This document shows, piece after piece, positions 33,903 through 42,959 of a stretch of 64,000 bases of DNA. Origin of the DNA: Shewanella colwelliana ATCC 39565 (GTDB taxonomy: Bacteria > Pseudomonadota > Gammaproteobacteria > Enterobacterales > Shewanellaceae). The notes under the pieces were generated by a model that saw nothing but the letters and a program-made list of their open reading frames with translations, was not told the DNA's origin and made no database searches. The DNA lies in contig NZ_JAEC01000005.1 in the NCBI RefSeq assembly GCF_000518705.1, positions 186,001 through 250,000 on the forward strand. The letters are read 5' to 3'. Position numbers and translations under genes: made by a program. Positions within the stretch are counted from its first letter, which is position 1; every line of letters starts with the position of its first letter.

Positions 33903-34526
33903 CTATCCTGCAGGGCAGCTTATTTTTGTCACACTATTGATCACCACATCGACAACTGGCACGTCTGAATAAACCCCATGCTTAGCGGTAGGCGTAATAC
34001 TTACCTGATCCACCACTTCCATACCCGCGATCACTTGACCAAACACAGCATAACCAACGCTGCTGGCACTATAGTCAAGCTGAGGATTATTTAAGGTGTT
34101 GATAAAAAACTGCGAAGTCGCGGAATTAGGAACATTGGTGCGGGCCATCGCGATGGTGCCTCTAAGGTTACTAAACCCAACGTTAGCCTCATTCACAATC
34201 GGTGCACGGCCTGGTTTATTAACCATACCCGTGGTAAATCCACCACCTTGGATCATAAAATTATTGATCACTCGATGGAATAAGGTTTGATCATAAAACT
34301 GCTCATCGACATAACTGGCAAAATTATTCCCCGTCACTGGCGTATGGGTATTATCGACCGCTAAGCTAATCTCGCCCATTGTTGTGTCCATCAAATAACA
34401 AAGATCAGCTGAAAGCTGAGGGGCTGGCCCAGGAGTCGGCGGATTCGGAGGGGTGACATTTTCGCCAGCACCGCCACATGCGGATAAACTACTTACCAGT
34501 ACGGCTAATGCTGCAAGTTTTCTCAT
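33903..34526 (-). CDS. Cyclophilin-type peptidyl-prolyl isomerase, lipoprotein
   Basis: 207 aa. ATG 34526 gives a lipoprotein leader (MRKLAALAVLVSSLSAC); a GTG at 34562 would place 12 residues in front. After a Pro-rich linker (NVTPPNPPTPGPAP) comes a bacterial PpiA/PpiB-like domain: LFHRVINNFMIQGGGF with the catalytic Arg, RGTIAMARTNVPNSATSQFFINT and AVFGQVIAGMEVVDQV. Envelope-located protein-folding enzyme. Confidence 0.88.
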   Translation of the reverse strand: MRKLAALAVLVSSLSACGGAGENVTPPNPPTPGPAPQLSADLCYLMDTTMGEISLAVDNTHTPVTGNNFASYVDEQFYDQTLFHRVINNFMIQGGGFTTGMVNKPGRAPIVNEANVGFSNLRGTIAMARTNVPNSATSQFFINTLNNPQLDYSASSVGYAVFGQVIAGMEVVDQVSITPTAKHGVYSDVPVVDVVINSVTKISCPAG

Positions 34527-34643
34527 CAACGACTCTACCCTATAATTTGTGAACCAATTCACGCAAATGTTAAGAGTTCGTCAACGAGAAAACAATAGCA
34601 GATACAAGTTGTTACTTTAGTTCTGATACATTCAAGAAAAAGT

Positions 34644-35567
34644 CTAGCCACGAATTTTTTGTATACCAGACATAATAACCAATGCTAACGCACCTGCCAG
34701 CACCCCAAATAGGGTATTAAGTAAACTCGGCGTTATTACTGCTAATATAGGGCCAATCATTGCCAATTCAGCCACCCAAGCAGCCACATGAGCAATCGGT
34801 TCACTCACCACATGCAATCCATGGGTTAAAATTCCCCCACCGACCATAAACATGGCAATGGTGCCAATCACGGTTAGTCCACGCATTAAATAGGGCGCTG
34901 CGTTAACAAGCCCCCCACCAATCCACCGACCGAAGCGGGTCCATAAACGCTCGCCCTGACGCTGGCTTAAATACAACCCAGCATCATCAAGTTTTACTAT
35001 GCCGGCAACTAATCCATAAACCCCTATCGTCATTAAAACCGCGATCACCGACAACGTGACCACTTGAGTCAGAAAACTACTGTGGGCGACAACCCCTAAC
35101 GTAATGGCGATAATCTCAGCAGACAACACAAAATCGGTACGAATAGCACCAGCGATTTTTTGCTTCTCATAAGCTTGCAGATCTTCTGCTGCTTTATCTA
35201 GCTCGGCTTGACTCACGCCATCATCGCCTTTTTGGCTCATAGAGTGATAGAGTTTCTCAAACCCTTCAAAGCAAAGAAAAAGTCCGCCAAACATCAAGAG
35301 CGGCGTCACCGCCCAGGGAATAAAAGCACTGATCAGTAGCGCTGCAGGAACTAAAATGCACTTGTTACGGAACGAGCCCTTGGCCACCGCCCAGACAACT
35401 GGCAGTTCACGATCGGCGTTTACCCCGGAAACTTGCTGAGCGTTTAAGGCAAGATCATCACCAAGTACCCCTGCCGTTTTGCGTGCCGCAACCTTACTCA
35501 TCAGCGCCACATCATCTAAAATTGCAGCAATATCATCTAATAGGGTTAAAAGACTTGCGCCTGCCAT
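34644..35567 (-). CDS. DUF808 family membrane protein (YedI-like)
   Basis: 307-aa inner-membrane protein. ATG 35567 follows GGAGAAGG and gives the family start MAGASLLTLLDDIAAILDDVALMSKVAARKTAGVLGDDLALNA. Several hydrophobic segments follow (ILVPAALLISAFIPWAVTPLLMFGGLFLCFEG; VVTLSVIAVLMTIGVYGLVAGIVKLDDAGL). Function unknown for the whole family. A longer frame to 35615 is not supported. Confidence 0.87.
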   Translation of the reverse strand: MAGASLLTLLDDIAAILDDVALMSKVAARKTAGVLGDDLALNAQQVSGVNADRELPVVWAVAKGSFRNKCILVPAALLISAFIPWAVTPLLMFGGLFLCFEGFEKLYHSMSQKGDDGVSQAELDKAAEDLQAYEKQKIAGAIRTDFVLSAEIIAITLGVVAHSSFLTQVVTLSVIAVLMTIGVYGLVAGIVKLDDAGLYLSQRQGERLWTRFGRWIGGGLVNAAPYLMRGLTVIGTIAMFMVGGGILTHGLHVVSEPIAHVAAWVAELAMIGPILAVITPSLLNTLFGVLAGALALVIMSGIQKIRG

Positions 35568-35808
35568 ACCTTCTCCTTTTTTAACTATCCTTCTACTGCA
35601 GGCGGTTACCCACACTCAATAACTTCACATTTGTAGCAGTTATATCCGCTAAATTACTCTTACAAAGCAAGTTTTACTAGCACACCTACCTGTAAATCAC
35701 TAAAGAATACTGCCTTTTTGATGCATTTATAGCCAAACTTCACCGATAACCCTTTACGTGAATTAAACAAACTGAGCCATTTCACATATCCCTAACAGCA
35801 ACTCGGGG

Positions 35809-35814
35809 TATAAT
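35809..35814 (+). promoter_or_regulatory. Candidate -10 element of rpiA
   Basis: Perfect TATAAT hexamer 38 bp before the rpiA ATG. No convincing -35 hexamer at the proper spacing. Confidence 0.35.
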
Positions 35815-35852
35815 AGGGTCAGACTATTTCTACATCCTTACAGGAACAACTC

Positions 35853-36509
35853 ATGACTCAAGATGAAATGAAAAAGGCTGCTGGCTGGGCAGCACTTCAA
35901 TACGTTGAAAAAGATAGTATTGTTGGTGTGGGTACTGGCTCAACGGTCAATCACTTTATCGATGCTTTGGCAACAATGAAAGCCGATATTGAAGGTGCAG
36001 TTTCAAGCTCTGAAGCATCAACTGAGAAGATGAAAGCCCTAGGTATTCCAGTGTTTGATCTTAACGCTGTCGATGATCTATCAGTGTATGTTGATGGCGC
36101 GGATGAGATCAATGCTCACATGGATATGATCAAGGGTGGTGGTGCGGCATTGACTCGTGAAAAAATTGTCGCTGCAGTCGCTGATAAATTCATCTGTATT
36201 GTTGATAATACAAAAGAAGTCGACATTCTTGGTGAATTCCCACTGCCCGTTGAAGTGATCCCGATGGCCCGCTCTTATGTCGCACGTGAGCTGGTTAAGT
36301 TAGGCGGTGACCCCGTCTACCGCGAAGGCGTTATCACGGATAACGGCAATGTGATCCTTGACGTTTACAACATGAAGATCGTCAACCCAAAAGAGATGGA
36401 AGAGAAAATCAACCAGATCGTTGGCGTTGTCACTAATGGTTTGTTTGCAATGCGCGGCGCCGATGTGCTGCTTGTAGGGACGCCCGAAGGTGTTAAAACC
36501 GTAAAGTAA
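35853..36509 (+). CDS. rpiA: Ribose-5-phosphate isomerase A
   Basis: 218-aa enzyme interconverting ribose-5-phosphate and ribulose-5-phosphate in the pentose phosphate pathway. Motifs [40 protein letters not shown] and [15 protein letters not shown] (catalytic Asp/Glu/Lys) are intact; full length compared with E. coli RpiA. CAGGAAC precedes the ATG; a terminator follows. Confidence 0.96.
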   Translation: MTQDEMKKAAGWAALQYVEKDSIVGVGTGSTVNHFIDALATMKADIEGAVSSSEASTEKMKALGIPVFDLNAVDDLSVYVDGADEINAHMDMIKGGGAALTREKIVAAVADKFICIVDNTKEVDILGEFPLPVEVIPMARSYVARELVKLGGDPVYREGVITDNGNVILDVYNMKIVNPKEMEEKINQIVGVVTNGLFAMRGADVLLVGTPEGVKTVK

Positions 36510-36536
36510 TGGCATACCCAGCCGTTATCTAACATT

Positions 36537-36562
36537 AAGCCACCTATTGAGGTGGCTTTTTT
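36537..36562 (+). terminator. Terminator after rpiA
   Basis: AAGCCACCT/AGGTGGCTT with loop ATTG, then a T run. Confidence 0.88.
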
Positions 36563-36627
36563 ATAACCCATCTACAATACTAGGCGTTCAGCTGTAGCAA
36601 CGCTGATTGTGATTATTGAGGCTCACA

Positions 36628-37116
36628 TTGAGAAAAATTTTAGTCTTTGGCAACTCAGGTTCAGGAAAGAGTACGCTAGCAAAGCGATTATGCCAAACAG
36701 AAGCGCTTGCCCATTTAGATCTTGATACCCTTGCCTGGCAAGCCACTATGCCGCCACAGCGCCAACCCATTGAGCAATCTCAGGCCGCTATTAATCACTT
36801 TACCGACAGCCATGAAAATTGGGTGATAGAAGGCTGCTATAGCGATCTTCTTCAACTACTGCTCGATAAGGCAACCGAAATAGTCTTTATGGACCTACCT
36901 ATCGAACAGTGCATCAATAATGCAAAAAACCGTCCTTGGGAGCCGCATAAATACGCCTCCCCAGCCGACCAAGATGCTAACCTCGATATGCTTATTCAGT
37001 GGATACGGCAGTACGAAAACCGTCAAGACAGTTTCTCTCGCCAGGCCCATCGCATGCTGTACCATAGGTTTAGCGGTATTAAACAGCTCAAGGACTCAAA
37101 TGACAACACGTATTGA
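36628..37116 (+). CDS. P-loop NTPase, adenylate-kinase/shikimate-kinase-like
   Basis: 162 aa. The start is taken as TTG 36628, 6 nt after TGAGG, giving MRKILVFGNSGSGKSTLAKRL; TTG 36616 would add four residues. Walker A GNSGSGKST at residues 8-16. The middle part HLDLDTLAWQA and IEGCYSDLL, with MDLPIEQCINNAKNRPWEPHKY as lid-like region, resembles small P-loop kinases such as topology-modulation-type FlaR proteins. Substrate unknown. Its 3' end overlaps the next gene by 17 bp. Confidence 0.78.
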   Translation: MRKILVFGNSGSGKSTLAKRLCQTEALAHLDLDTLAWQATMPPQRQPIEQSQAAINHFTDSHENWVIEGCYSDLLQLLLDKATEIVFMDLPIEQCINNAKNRPWEPHKYASPADQDANLDMLIQWIRQYENRQDSFSRQAHRMLYHRFSGIKQLKDSNDNTY

Positions 37117-37405
37117 GATCACGCAATTTCAAGCCATACCTAACGTTGGAAAGGCAACCGAGGCGGACTTGCGCCAGCTTGGTTTCGCAGAGCCAATCGA
37201 ATTGGTCGGTCAAGACCCCTACCAGATGTATGACAAACTTTGCCAAATTACCGAACAGCAACATGATCCTTGCGTTATCGACGTATTTATCGCTGCGGTG
37301 AGATTTATGGAGGGAGCCCCAGCAAAAAAATGGTGGGCCTATACCGCTGAACGTAAAGCTCACCTTGCATTGCAAGCATTAAACTCACACAAAAACGGCA
37401 CCTAA
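37100..37405 (+). CDS. Helix-hairpin-helix protein (pathogenicity locus Cdd1 family)
   Basis: 101 aa. The ATG at 37100 follows AAGGA; the frame opens earlier (36920), but that extension lies inside the P-loop gene and is not expected to be translated. The HhH-like motif is FQAIPNVGKATEADLRQLGFAEPIELVGQDPYQMYDKLC, as in Cdd1/TfoX-C-like DNA-binding modules; CVIDVFIAAVRFMEGAPAKKWWAYTAERK completes the family pattern. Biochemical role unknown. Confidence 0.8.
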   Translation: MTTRIEITQFQAIPNVGKATEADLRQLGFAEPIELVGQDPYQMYDKLCQITEQQHDPCVIDVFIAAVRFMEGAPAKKWWAYTAERKAHLALQALNSHKNGT

Positions 37406-37490
37406 CAAGACGACACTAGTGACACGCCTATCTGTTTGATGCCACTATAATCACTCTGCTCTACCAACGACATTGAGTAAAAATCTAACC

Positions 37491-38669
37491 ATGCTGACCA
37501 CCTTAGCCATAAGTAACTATCGCTCTCTTAGAGAAGTAAAAGTGACACTCAAACAGCTCAACTTAGTCACTGGTGCTAATGGTTGCGGTAAATCTAACCT
37601 CTACAAGGCACTGCGTTTACTCGCACAAACCGCCCAAGGTGGCGTGGTCAATGCGTTAGCGCAAGAGGGAGGATTGGAGTCCTGTTTTTGGGCTGGTCCA
37701 GAAAACATCACCAAAGGCATGCTCACGGGTGAAACTGCCATTGAACCGACCGTCCGCCAACAGCCTAAGCGATTAAAGTTGGGATTTGCTAGCGAGGAGT
37801 ATAGCTACCTTATTGAATTGGGGCTGCCTAAGCCTGATTCCACCACCCTATTTGGGCTCGACCCACAAATAAAACGTGAAGCGATCTGGGTGGGCAACAA
37901 ATATCGCCCCGCGTCGGTACTGGTTGAGCGACGTGGCCCAGTGGTCAAAAGCCGTGCAGAGCATCAAAAGCAAGCTGGCTGGCAAACTATCGGTCAACAC
38001 ATGCAGCATGGTGACAGCATTTTTAGTGAACTGGCCGATCCTGAGCGCACACCTGAAGTCATTCGCCTACGCGACACAATTAGGGCTTGGCGGTTCTACG
38101 ACCACTTTAGAAGCGATAGCGATGCGCCCGCACGTAAACCTCAGTTGGGAACACGCACCCCAGTGTTACATCACGATGGACGCGACTTAGCTAGCGCGAT
38201 TCAAACCATTTTTGAAATTGGCGATAGAGATGGTTTTAATGATGCGGTCAGTGATGCATTCCCTGGTGCCACAGTCACCGTTCACTATAATGCAGGCTTA
38301 CTGAATATCGGCTTTCAACAAGAGGGCTTACTTCGACCTCTGAGTGCAAGCGAGTTGTCTGACGGCACCTTACGATACTTACTGTTAATTGCTGCTCTAC
38401 TCACACCCAGGCCACCAGCACTGATGGTGCTCAATGAACCTGAAACCAGTTTGCATCCCGATCTGTTGCCAGCGCTGGCGCGACTGATTGCCAAAGCATC
38501 AAGCCTATGCCAAGTGTGGGTCGTTTCCCACGCCAATCGCCTTATCAATGCATTAAATGAATTTGAGCAGTGCCACCTCATTGAGTTAGATAAACAGCTT
38601 GGACAAACACACATTTTGGGGCAAGATATTTTGACGACGCCCAGTTGGAACTGGCAACAAAAAGCCTAA
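37491..38669 (+). CDS. AAA-family ATPase of COG4637 type (RecF/SMC-like)
   Basis: 392 aa from ATG 37491 (TTG 37473 would add six residues). Begins MLTTLAISNYRSLREVKVTL and has Walker A GANGCGKSN, the signature-like segment LSASELSDGTLRYLLLIAALL, Walker B LMVLNEPETSLHP and the switch histidine in VVSHANRLI. These OLD/RecF-like single ATPases occur in many bacteria and a DNA or stress role is often guessed. No nuclease or toxin domain is fused here. Confidence 0.85.
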   Translation: MLTTLAISNYRSLREVKVTLKQLNLVTGANGCGKSNLYKALRLLAQTAQGGVVNALAQEGGLESCFWAGPENITKGMLTGETAIEPTVRQQPKRLKLGFASEEYSYLIELGLPKPDSTTLFGLDPQIKREAIWVGNKYRPASVLVERRGPVVKSRAEHQKQAGWQTIGQHMQHGDSIFSELADPERTPEVIRLRDTIRAWRFYDHFRSDSDAPARKPQLGTRTPVLHHDGRDLASAIQTIFEIGDRDGFNDAVSDAFPGATVTVHYNAGLLNIGFQQEGLLRPLSASELSDGTLRYLLLIAALLTPRPPALMVLNEPETSLHPDLLPALARLIAKASSLCQVWVVSHANRLINALNEFEQCHLIELDKQLGQTHILGQDILTTPSWNWQQKA

Positions 38670-38699
38670 GCTTTCGTTGCCAGTTTACCTTGCAACTTG

Positions 38700-39680
38700 C
38701 TACTGTCCGCTCAATCTTTTACCGAACGAGATAGCGTACGCAGTCGAGCGTATTTTTAAGACAGGATCATCGCTAGGTTCAATACCTTTCGCTAATCGAT
38801 TCGGATCAAAGTTGATCGGCTCACAACTGACATCACCACTATCACGGATGCTCAATGTTCCTAGGGTCACCACTTCGCGAGAATCAGGCCACATCAATGA
38901 GGGGTTATTGGTTTCATCTTCCTCATGTCCAATTACAGCCTCTAATTCATAATTTATAGGTCCTTGAAGCAACTGTTGCTCAAGTTTATTGGCCAAAAAA
39001 GTATCTGGGAGCTGCTCCATCTGCGCGTCAGTCAATAAAACCTCTCCCTCTTTAGGCACTAAGCGCCACTTAAACTTGGTTTTTTTACCTTGCCCATCAA
39101 CAAAGTAAAAAGCATGAATACCATGATAATTAACGGATGTGTATGCGCTTGGGGGGTTATGAGCTTGCAACCAGTTAAACTGCGGCAAAGTGCTCGGATG
39201 ATCATGGCGATATTGCATGATCTGACTGCCATCGACCTTGCCTTGCTCATTGGGCAGCAAAGTTTCCAGCAAGCCTAAAAAGACTTCTGGAGACTTACCA
39301 GGGAACACGGGGGTCGTTAGGCCAGCAAGGTTATGAACGCTGCCATCTGCCATCGTCAACTTGACGCCAATACCGCGAGGGCTTCGGGCTGTTTCACTGG
39401 CGTGAGGATTACCGCCCGCCATGGAAAAGCGAATACTTGCAGCCGATTTTCCACTGCTAAATAGAGGGCTGTCTGAATATCGGCGACCTACTTCAGTAGG
39501 CATAAACTCACCAATGGCGCACACCCCTTTGGCGTGACCTTTACGCACTCCGGGGTGTTTACCCGCAAGTTTCTCAAACACATCAATAAAGTCGTTGCCT
39601 GTCACGTCCGCGTGAAGCGGCCCGCTTACGGTGATTAGTGATACCAAGCATACAGAGGTCGATAGCCATTTATAGTGCAC
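38700..39680 (-). CDS. Periplasmic catalase-family peroxidase
   Basis: 326 aa from GTG 39680, which has CTGGAG upstream and gives a signal peptide (MHYKWLSTSVCLVSLITVSGPLHA); an in-frame ATG at 39704 would add eight residues. It is a small, SrpA-like member of the catalase superfamily: distal His in VRKGHAKGVCAIGEF, ARSPRGIGVKL, FPGKSPEVFLGLLETL, and the proximal haem-ligand Tyr in LKIRSTAYAISFGKRL. Such short exported catalase-like proteins are peroxidases with unclear substrates. Confidence 0.84.
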   Translation of the reverse strand: MHYKWLSTSVCLVSLITVSGPLHADVTGNDFIDVFEKLAGKHPGVRKGHAKGVCAIGEFMPTEVGRRYSDSPLFSSGKSAASIRFSMAGGNPHASETARSPRGIGVKLTMADGSVHNLAGLTTPVFPGKSPEVFLGLLETLLPNEQGKVDGSQIMQYRHDHPSTLPQFNWLQAHNPPSAYTSVNYHGIHAFYFVDGQGKKTKFKWRLVPKEGEVLLTDAQMEQLPDTFLANKLEQQLLQGPINYELEAVIGHEEDETNNPSLMWPDSREVVTLGTLSIRDSGDVSCEPINFDPNRLAKGIEPSDDPVLKIRSTAYAISFGKRLSGQ

Positions 39681-39706
39681 AATTTCTCCAGAAAACATTA
39701 ACAAAT

Positions 39707-39725
39707 AAGAATGATAATCAGTAAG
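39707..39725 (-). promoter_or_regulatory. Possible Fur box before the catalase-like gene
   Basis: AAGAATGATAATCAGTAAG matches the 19-bp Fur consensus in about 14 positions, with a perfect central GATAAT. It is 27 bp from the GTG start. Confidence 0.3.
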
Positions 39726-39879
39726 ACCGCATTTAATCGCATTTTATTTCCTAGAAAATATTAACGAGCTAATCGCTATCGCGTGCCAATATCTGCTATA
39801 AAATTTTTTGGAGAGGAAATACTGAGAGAAGGGGTGCACTCAACACTCTAATCACGACTCGGTGCGCTAATGGTATGCG

Positions 39880-39920
39880 AACAAACAGTTAAGCCATATG
39901 ATATGGCTTAACTGTTTGTT
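39880..39920. terminator. Perfect 41-bp palindrome, probable bidirectional terminator
   Basis: Two 20-bp arms, AACAAACAGTTAAGCCATAT and its exact reverse complement, around a single G at 39900. It follows the PH-domain gene (stop at 39946) on the minus strand. T-rich ends lie inside the stem and no separate T run follows, so it could be a terminator or a protein-binding palindrome. Confidence 0.6.
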
Positions 39921-39945
39921 GTTATTCTAGTTACGTAGGCACTGA

Positions 39946-40320
39946 CTATAAGGAGAAGTTGGCGATAGTTTTCTGAATACCCACCACATCGGTGCCTTTT
40001 TTTAGCTCTTTAACTAGAGGATCTTTCTGACCAGAGATCCACAGCTTTAACTCAGAATCCATGTCAAAAGTTCCAGCCGTTTCCACCTCAAAATGGGTGA
40101 TCGCTTTATAGGGTACTGAATGATAACTGACTTTTTTTCCGGTCATCCCCTGCTTATCGATGAGGATGAGTCGCTTGTTAGTGAACACAAACATATCGCG
40201 CACAACCCTGTAAGCTAATGCTAACTGTTCATTATCGCCCATAATAGGACCTAACTCTTCAGCCAACTCATCTAAATTCACCTCTGAAGCATTGCCCATT
40301 AGCGCATCGAGTAATCCCAT
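39946..40320 (-). CDS. Bacterial PH-domain protein (bPH_1)
   Basis: 124 aa from ATG 40320, 8 nt after AAGGA; longer in-frame starts (40326, 40356) have poorer spacing. The protein is a single bacterial pleckstrin-homology-like domain: RDMFVFTNKRLILIDKQGMTGKKVSYHSVPYKAITHFEVETAGTFDMDSELKLWISG. Typical of PF08000-type proteins, cytoplasmic, function unknown. Confidence 0.84.
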   Translation of the reverse strand: MGLLDALMGNASEVNLDELAEELGPIMGDNEQLALAYRVVRDMFVFTNKRLILIDKQGMTGKKVSYHSVPYKAITHFEVETAGTFDMDSELKLWISGQKDPLVKELKKGTDVVGIQKTIANFSL

Positions 40321-40500
40321 AGCCATTATCCTTAATCTAGGCCGCGATAGCGGCAAAAAATATATAGGTGTTTAACTTACCCATAAAAAACCGATTGTCC
40401 AATAGCCAATGGGCAGTTATTGCGCATTAAAACCTATACCCTCTAATGCCTATCGTATTTGCCCTTACCAGCATGGCTAAGGTTAGTTGGTAACTCCTAT

Positions 40501-40527
40501 AAAAAAATCGCCAATTGGCGATTTTTT
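40501..40527 (-). terminator. Terminator after rlhA
   Basis: AAAAAAATCGCCAATTGGCGATTTTTT: self-complementary stem ATCGCC/GGCGAT with loop AATT and flanking A/T runs. Confidence 0.85.
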
Positions 40528-40549
40528 AAGGGTTAGACAGTTCTAGCAA

Positions 40550-42475
40550 TTAGTCGCTCGATTTAACCTGACGATTTTCTGCGACCACCAGCATCTCACA
40601 CTTAGGGCAATCAAACACCAGCTTTAATACGTCTTTACCTATCTCCAATACCATAGGGTCAGCTTTGATCCCCGGCACCTCTTTTGGACACAGATTGAAA
40701 TTAAAGCGTAAACAATGTTTAGTGACCATTAATGGCACATCTTCGGTCACGCCATTTTTCTCATAGGTATCTTGAATGTCGATAACGCCATGGCGAGTAT
40801 AAAAGTCTTTGGCCTTTTCATTGGCCACATTCCCCAAATAACTTAGGTGTTTGACCGGATAAGTCGCTTCTTGATTATATTTCCATGCTTTTGGACGGTG
40901 ATAACCATCAACTCGTGCCAGTTCTAATGCCGCAACCGTGTCACGACGTAATCCATTTAACATTGACGTTGGGATAAACCAGGTTTGCGCGGTCTCGATG
41001 GCGATCTTACGCGCCTTGAAATCAGTACTGCCTAACTTAGCCAATTGCTTACGCAGCCCCTGTTGCGTTTTTTCCACATCGGTTGCCACGGTTTTTTCAA
41101 CCACTAATGACTGGCTAGCGCTATGACCATAGCTATCGGTCATCGTCAAACAAACACCGTCATCGGTATCGGTTAACTGTAGATCAACCCCAATAACACG
41201 TTTAGATGACTCTTTAGCTAATACCGCTTCAAATGCCTGATTATGGTTACGATAGATAGTCATACCTACCTGTAACTCTTTCGGCACGCGAGTAAGGTGC
41301 AGCTTAAGCCCATCGGCGCGATTAACCCGCATTCCTTTTAACTTGTCATCAGACTGTTTAGCTTCGGTGAAATTACTGGTGAAAAAGCATAACCCATCAC
41401 CATTATTGAAGCTTTCCTCTGAGCTCACCTCAATAAAGTCGCTACCAATACGTTTTACCTTGGCAACTTCTTCGCCGATGTACTTTGGCGAGCGAAAATC
41501 ATTCATCCCTTGGCTGCGCTCATGCACAAAATAATCAGTCTTGCCGCGGTTAAAGGTTTTCTCTGGATCTGGGGTAAAATTATGCTCGCAACGACCATGT
41601 GATGAGGCTGTAAACTCAGGGCGTCTCGCCATAATTTTATCTAACTCTTGACGATAATGGGCGGTGACATTTTTAACGTAACTTAAGTCTTTAAGTCGAC
41701 CTTCAATCTTAAATGAACGAACCCCCGCATCGATAAGCAGCTCTAGGTTGTCGGTTTGATTATTATCTTTTAACGATAACAGGTGTTCATTCTGTGCTAA
41801 CACTTCACCTTGGCGTGTTTTTAAATCCCCTGGTAAACGGCACAACTGCGAACATTCACCACGGTTGGCGCTGCGGTTACTAAAAGAGTGACTGAGGTTA
41901 CAAAGTCCGCTAAAGGCTACACAGAGCGCCCCATGAATAAAAAACTCAATTTGCATATTGGTATTGCTGGCCACATCGCGGATCTGACTTAAGCCAAGCT
42001 CCCTTGCCAATACTACTTGAGAGAAACCCACCTGCTCAAGAAAGGCCACTTTCTCTGGACTACGATTGTCCATCTGGGTGCTCGCATGCAGCGCAATTGG
42101 GGGGATATCAAGTTGCAAAATCGCCATATCTTGCACAATAAGCGCATCGGCACCGGCCTCATAGACCTCCCAAACCAATTTCTCTGCTGCGGCTAACTCG
42201 TCATCCATTAAAATGGTATTGATCGCAACAAATACCTGTGCGTGATATTGATGAGCAAAGGTACATAAACGCGCAATATCTTCAACGCTGTTACCTGCTG
42301 TCGCACGAGCCCCGAAGGCTGGACCGCCAATATAGACCGCATCTGCACCATGTTTAATCGCTTCTATACCGTAATCGGCATTCTTAGCAGGAGCTAATAG
42401 CTCGAGGCGATTAGACTGTACCTTGACTGGTGCTAGCGATACAGAATCTGGGGTAAAAATCTCAGGCTTGTCCAT
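40550..42475 (-). CDS. rlhA: Peptidase-U32-family protein, 23S rRNA C2501 hydroxylase RlhA type
   Basis: 641 aa. The U32 core is residues about 22-310: RLELLAPAKNADYGIEAIKHGADAVYIGG, FVAINTILMDDEL, LHASTQMDNRSPEKVAFL, and the cysteine cluster HGALCVAFSGLCNLSHSFSNRSANRGECSQLCRLP. The long C-terminal part, with a final CPKC motif (FDCPKCEML), separates it from the shorter TrhP (YegQ) branch and matches E. coli RlhA (YdcP) in length. RlhA makes 5-hydroxycytidine in 23S rRNA. Confidence 0.85.
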   Translation of the reverse strand: MDKPEIFTPDSVSLAPVKVQSNRLELLAPAKNADYGIEAIKHGADAVYIGGPAFGARATAGNSVEDIARLCTFAHQYHAQVFVAINTILMDDELAAAEKLVWEVYEAGADALIVQDMAILQLDIPPIALHASTQMDNRSPEKVAFLEQVGFSQVVLARELGLSQIRDVASNTNMQIEFFIHGALCVAFSGLCNLSHSFSNRSANRGECSQLCRLPGDLKTRQGEVLAQNEHLLSLKDNNQTDNLELLIDAGVRSFKIEGRLKDLSYVKNVTAHYRQELDKIMARRPEFTASSHGRCEHNFTPDPEKTFNRGKTDYFVHERSQGMNDFRSPKYIGEEVAKVKRIGSDFIEVSSEESFNNGDGLCFFTSNFTEAKQSDDKLKGMRVNRADGLKLHLTRVPKELQVGMTIYRNHNQAFEAVLAKESSKRVIGVDLQLTDTDDGVCLTMTDSYGHSASQSLVVEKTVATDVEKTQQGLRKQLAKLGSTDFKARKIAIETAQTWFIPTSMLNGLRRDTVAALELARVDGYHRPKAWKYNQEATYPVKHLSYLGNVANEKAKDFYTRHGVIDIQDTYEKNGVTEDVPLMVTKHCLRFNFNLCPKEVPGIKADPMVLEIGKDVLKLVFDCPKCEMLVVAENRQVKSSD

Positions 42476-42590
42476 GGGGGTCTCAATCAGGTCACAAATG
42501 GATAAAAAAATAGGGGCGCGATTATAACAGACCTAGCTCACATATCACGGCCCTGATTGATAGATTTTAGCCATTTTTGCACCATTTCGT

Positions 42591-42908
42591 CTAATAATGC
42601 ACCGCTATCCAGAGAGTCTCTGGGTGATCGGCAGTCCAGCTAACACGATGTTTACAATGAGCAGGGATAGTAATGTAGTCGCCTTTTTTAAGATGAACCA
42701 CCTTAGCGTGTTCAAAAACCAACTTAGCTTCACCCTGCAGAACCATCACCCATTCGCTACGATCTTGATCATACCACTGACCTTCTGGCGTCACATGACC
42801 CTTGGAGATAATGCGCTCTATCAATACTTTGCCATTATCTTCCAAGGGTTCAAAAACTTCGTTACTCAAGTCGGTTGGAATACCTTCAAACACATTCTGT
42901 GGTTTCAT
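42591..42908 (-). CDS. Cupin-domain protein
   Basis: 105-aa single-cupin protein: WVMVLQGEAKLVFEHAKVVHLKKGDYITIPAHCKHRVSWTADHPETLWIAVHY. The G(X)5HXH-type metal motif is only partly present; PAHCKHRV supplies histidines. Located 51 bp after the nitroreductase gene on the same strand, probably one transcript. Function unknown. Confidence 0.82.
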   Translation of the reverse strand: MKPQNVFEGIPTDLSNEVFEPLEDNGKVLIERIISKGHVTPEGQWYDQDRSEWVMVLQGEAKLVFEHAKVVHLKKGDYITIPAHCKHRVSWTADHPETLWIAVHY

Positions 42909-42959
42909 TTACATCATCCCGATTAAAAAGACCAGCAAATGGCAGCCTTTGATTATGGT

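Noticed and set aside
36607-36627. CRP-like sequence TGTGATTATTGAGGCTCACA
   Set aside because: The half-sites are 10 bp apart, not 6, so it is not a normal CRP site.
36920-37099. N-terminal extension of the Cdd1-type protein
   Set aside because: Lies within the P-loop gene in another frame; the ATG at 37100 has its own AAGGA and gives the family start.
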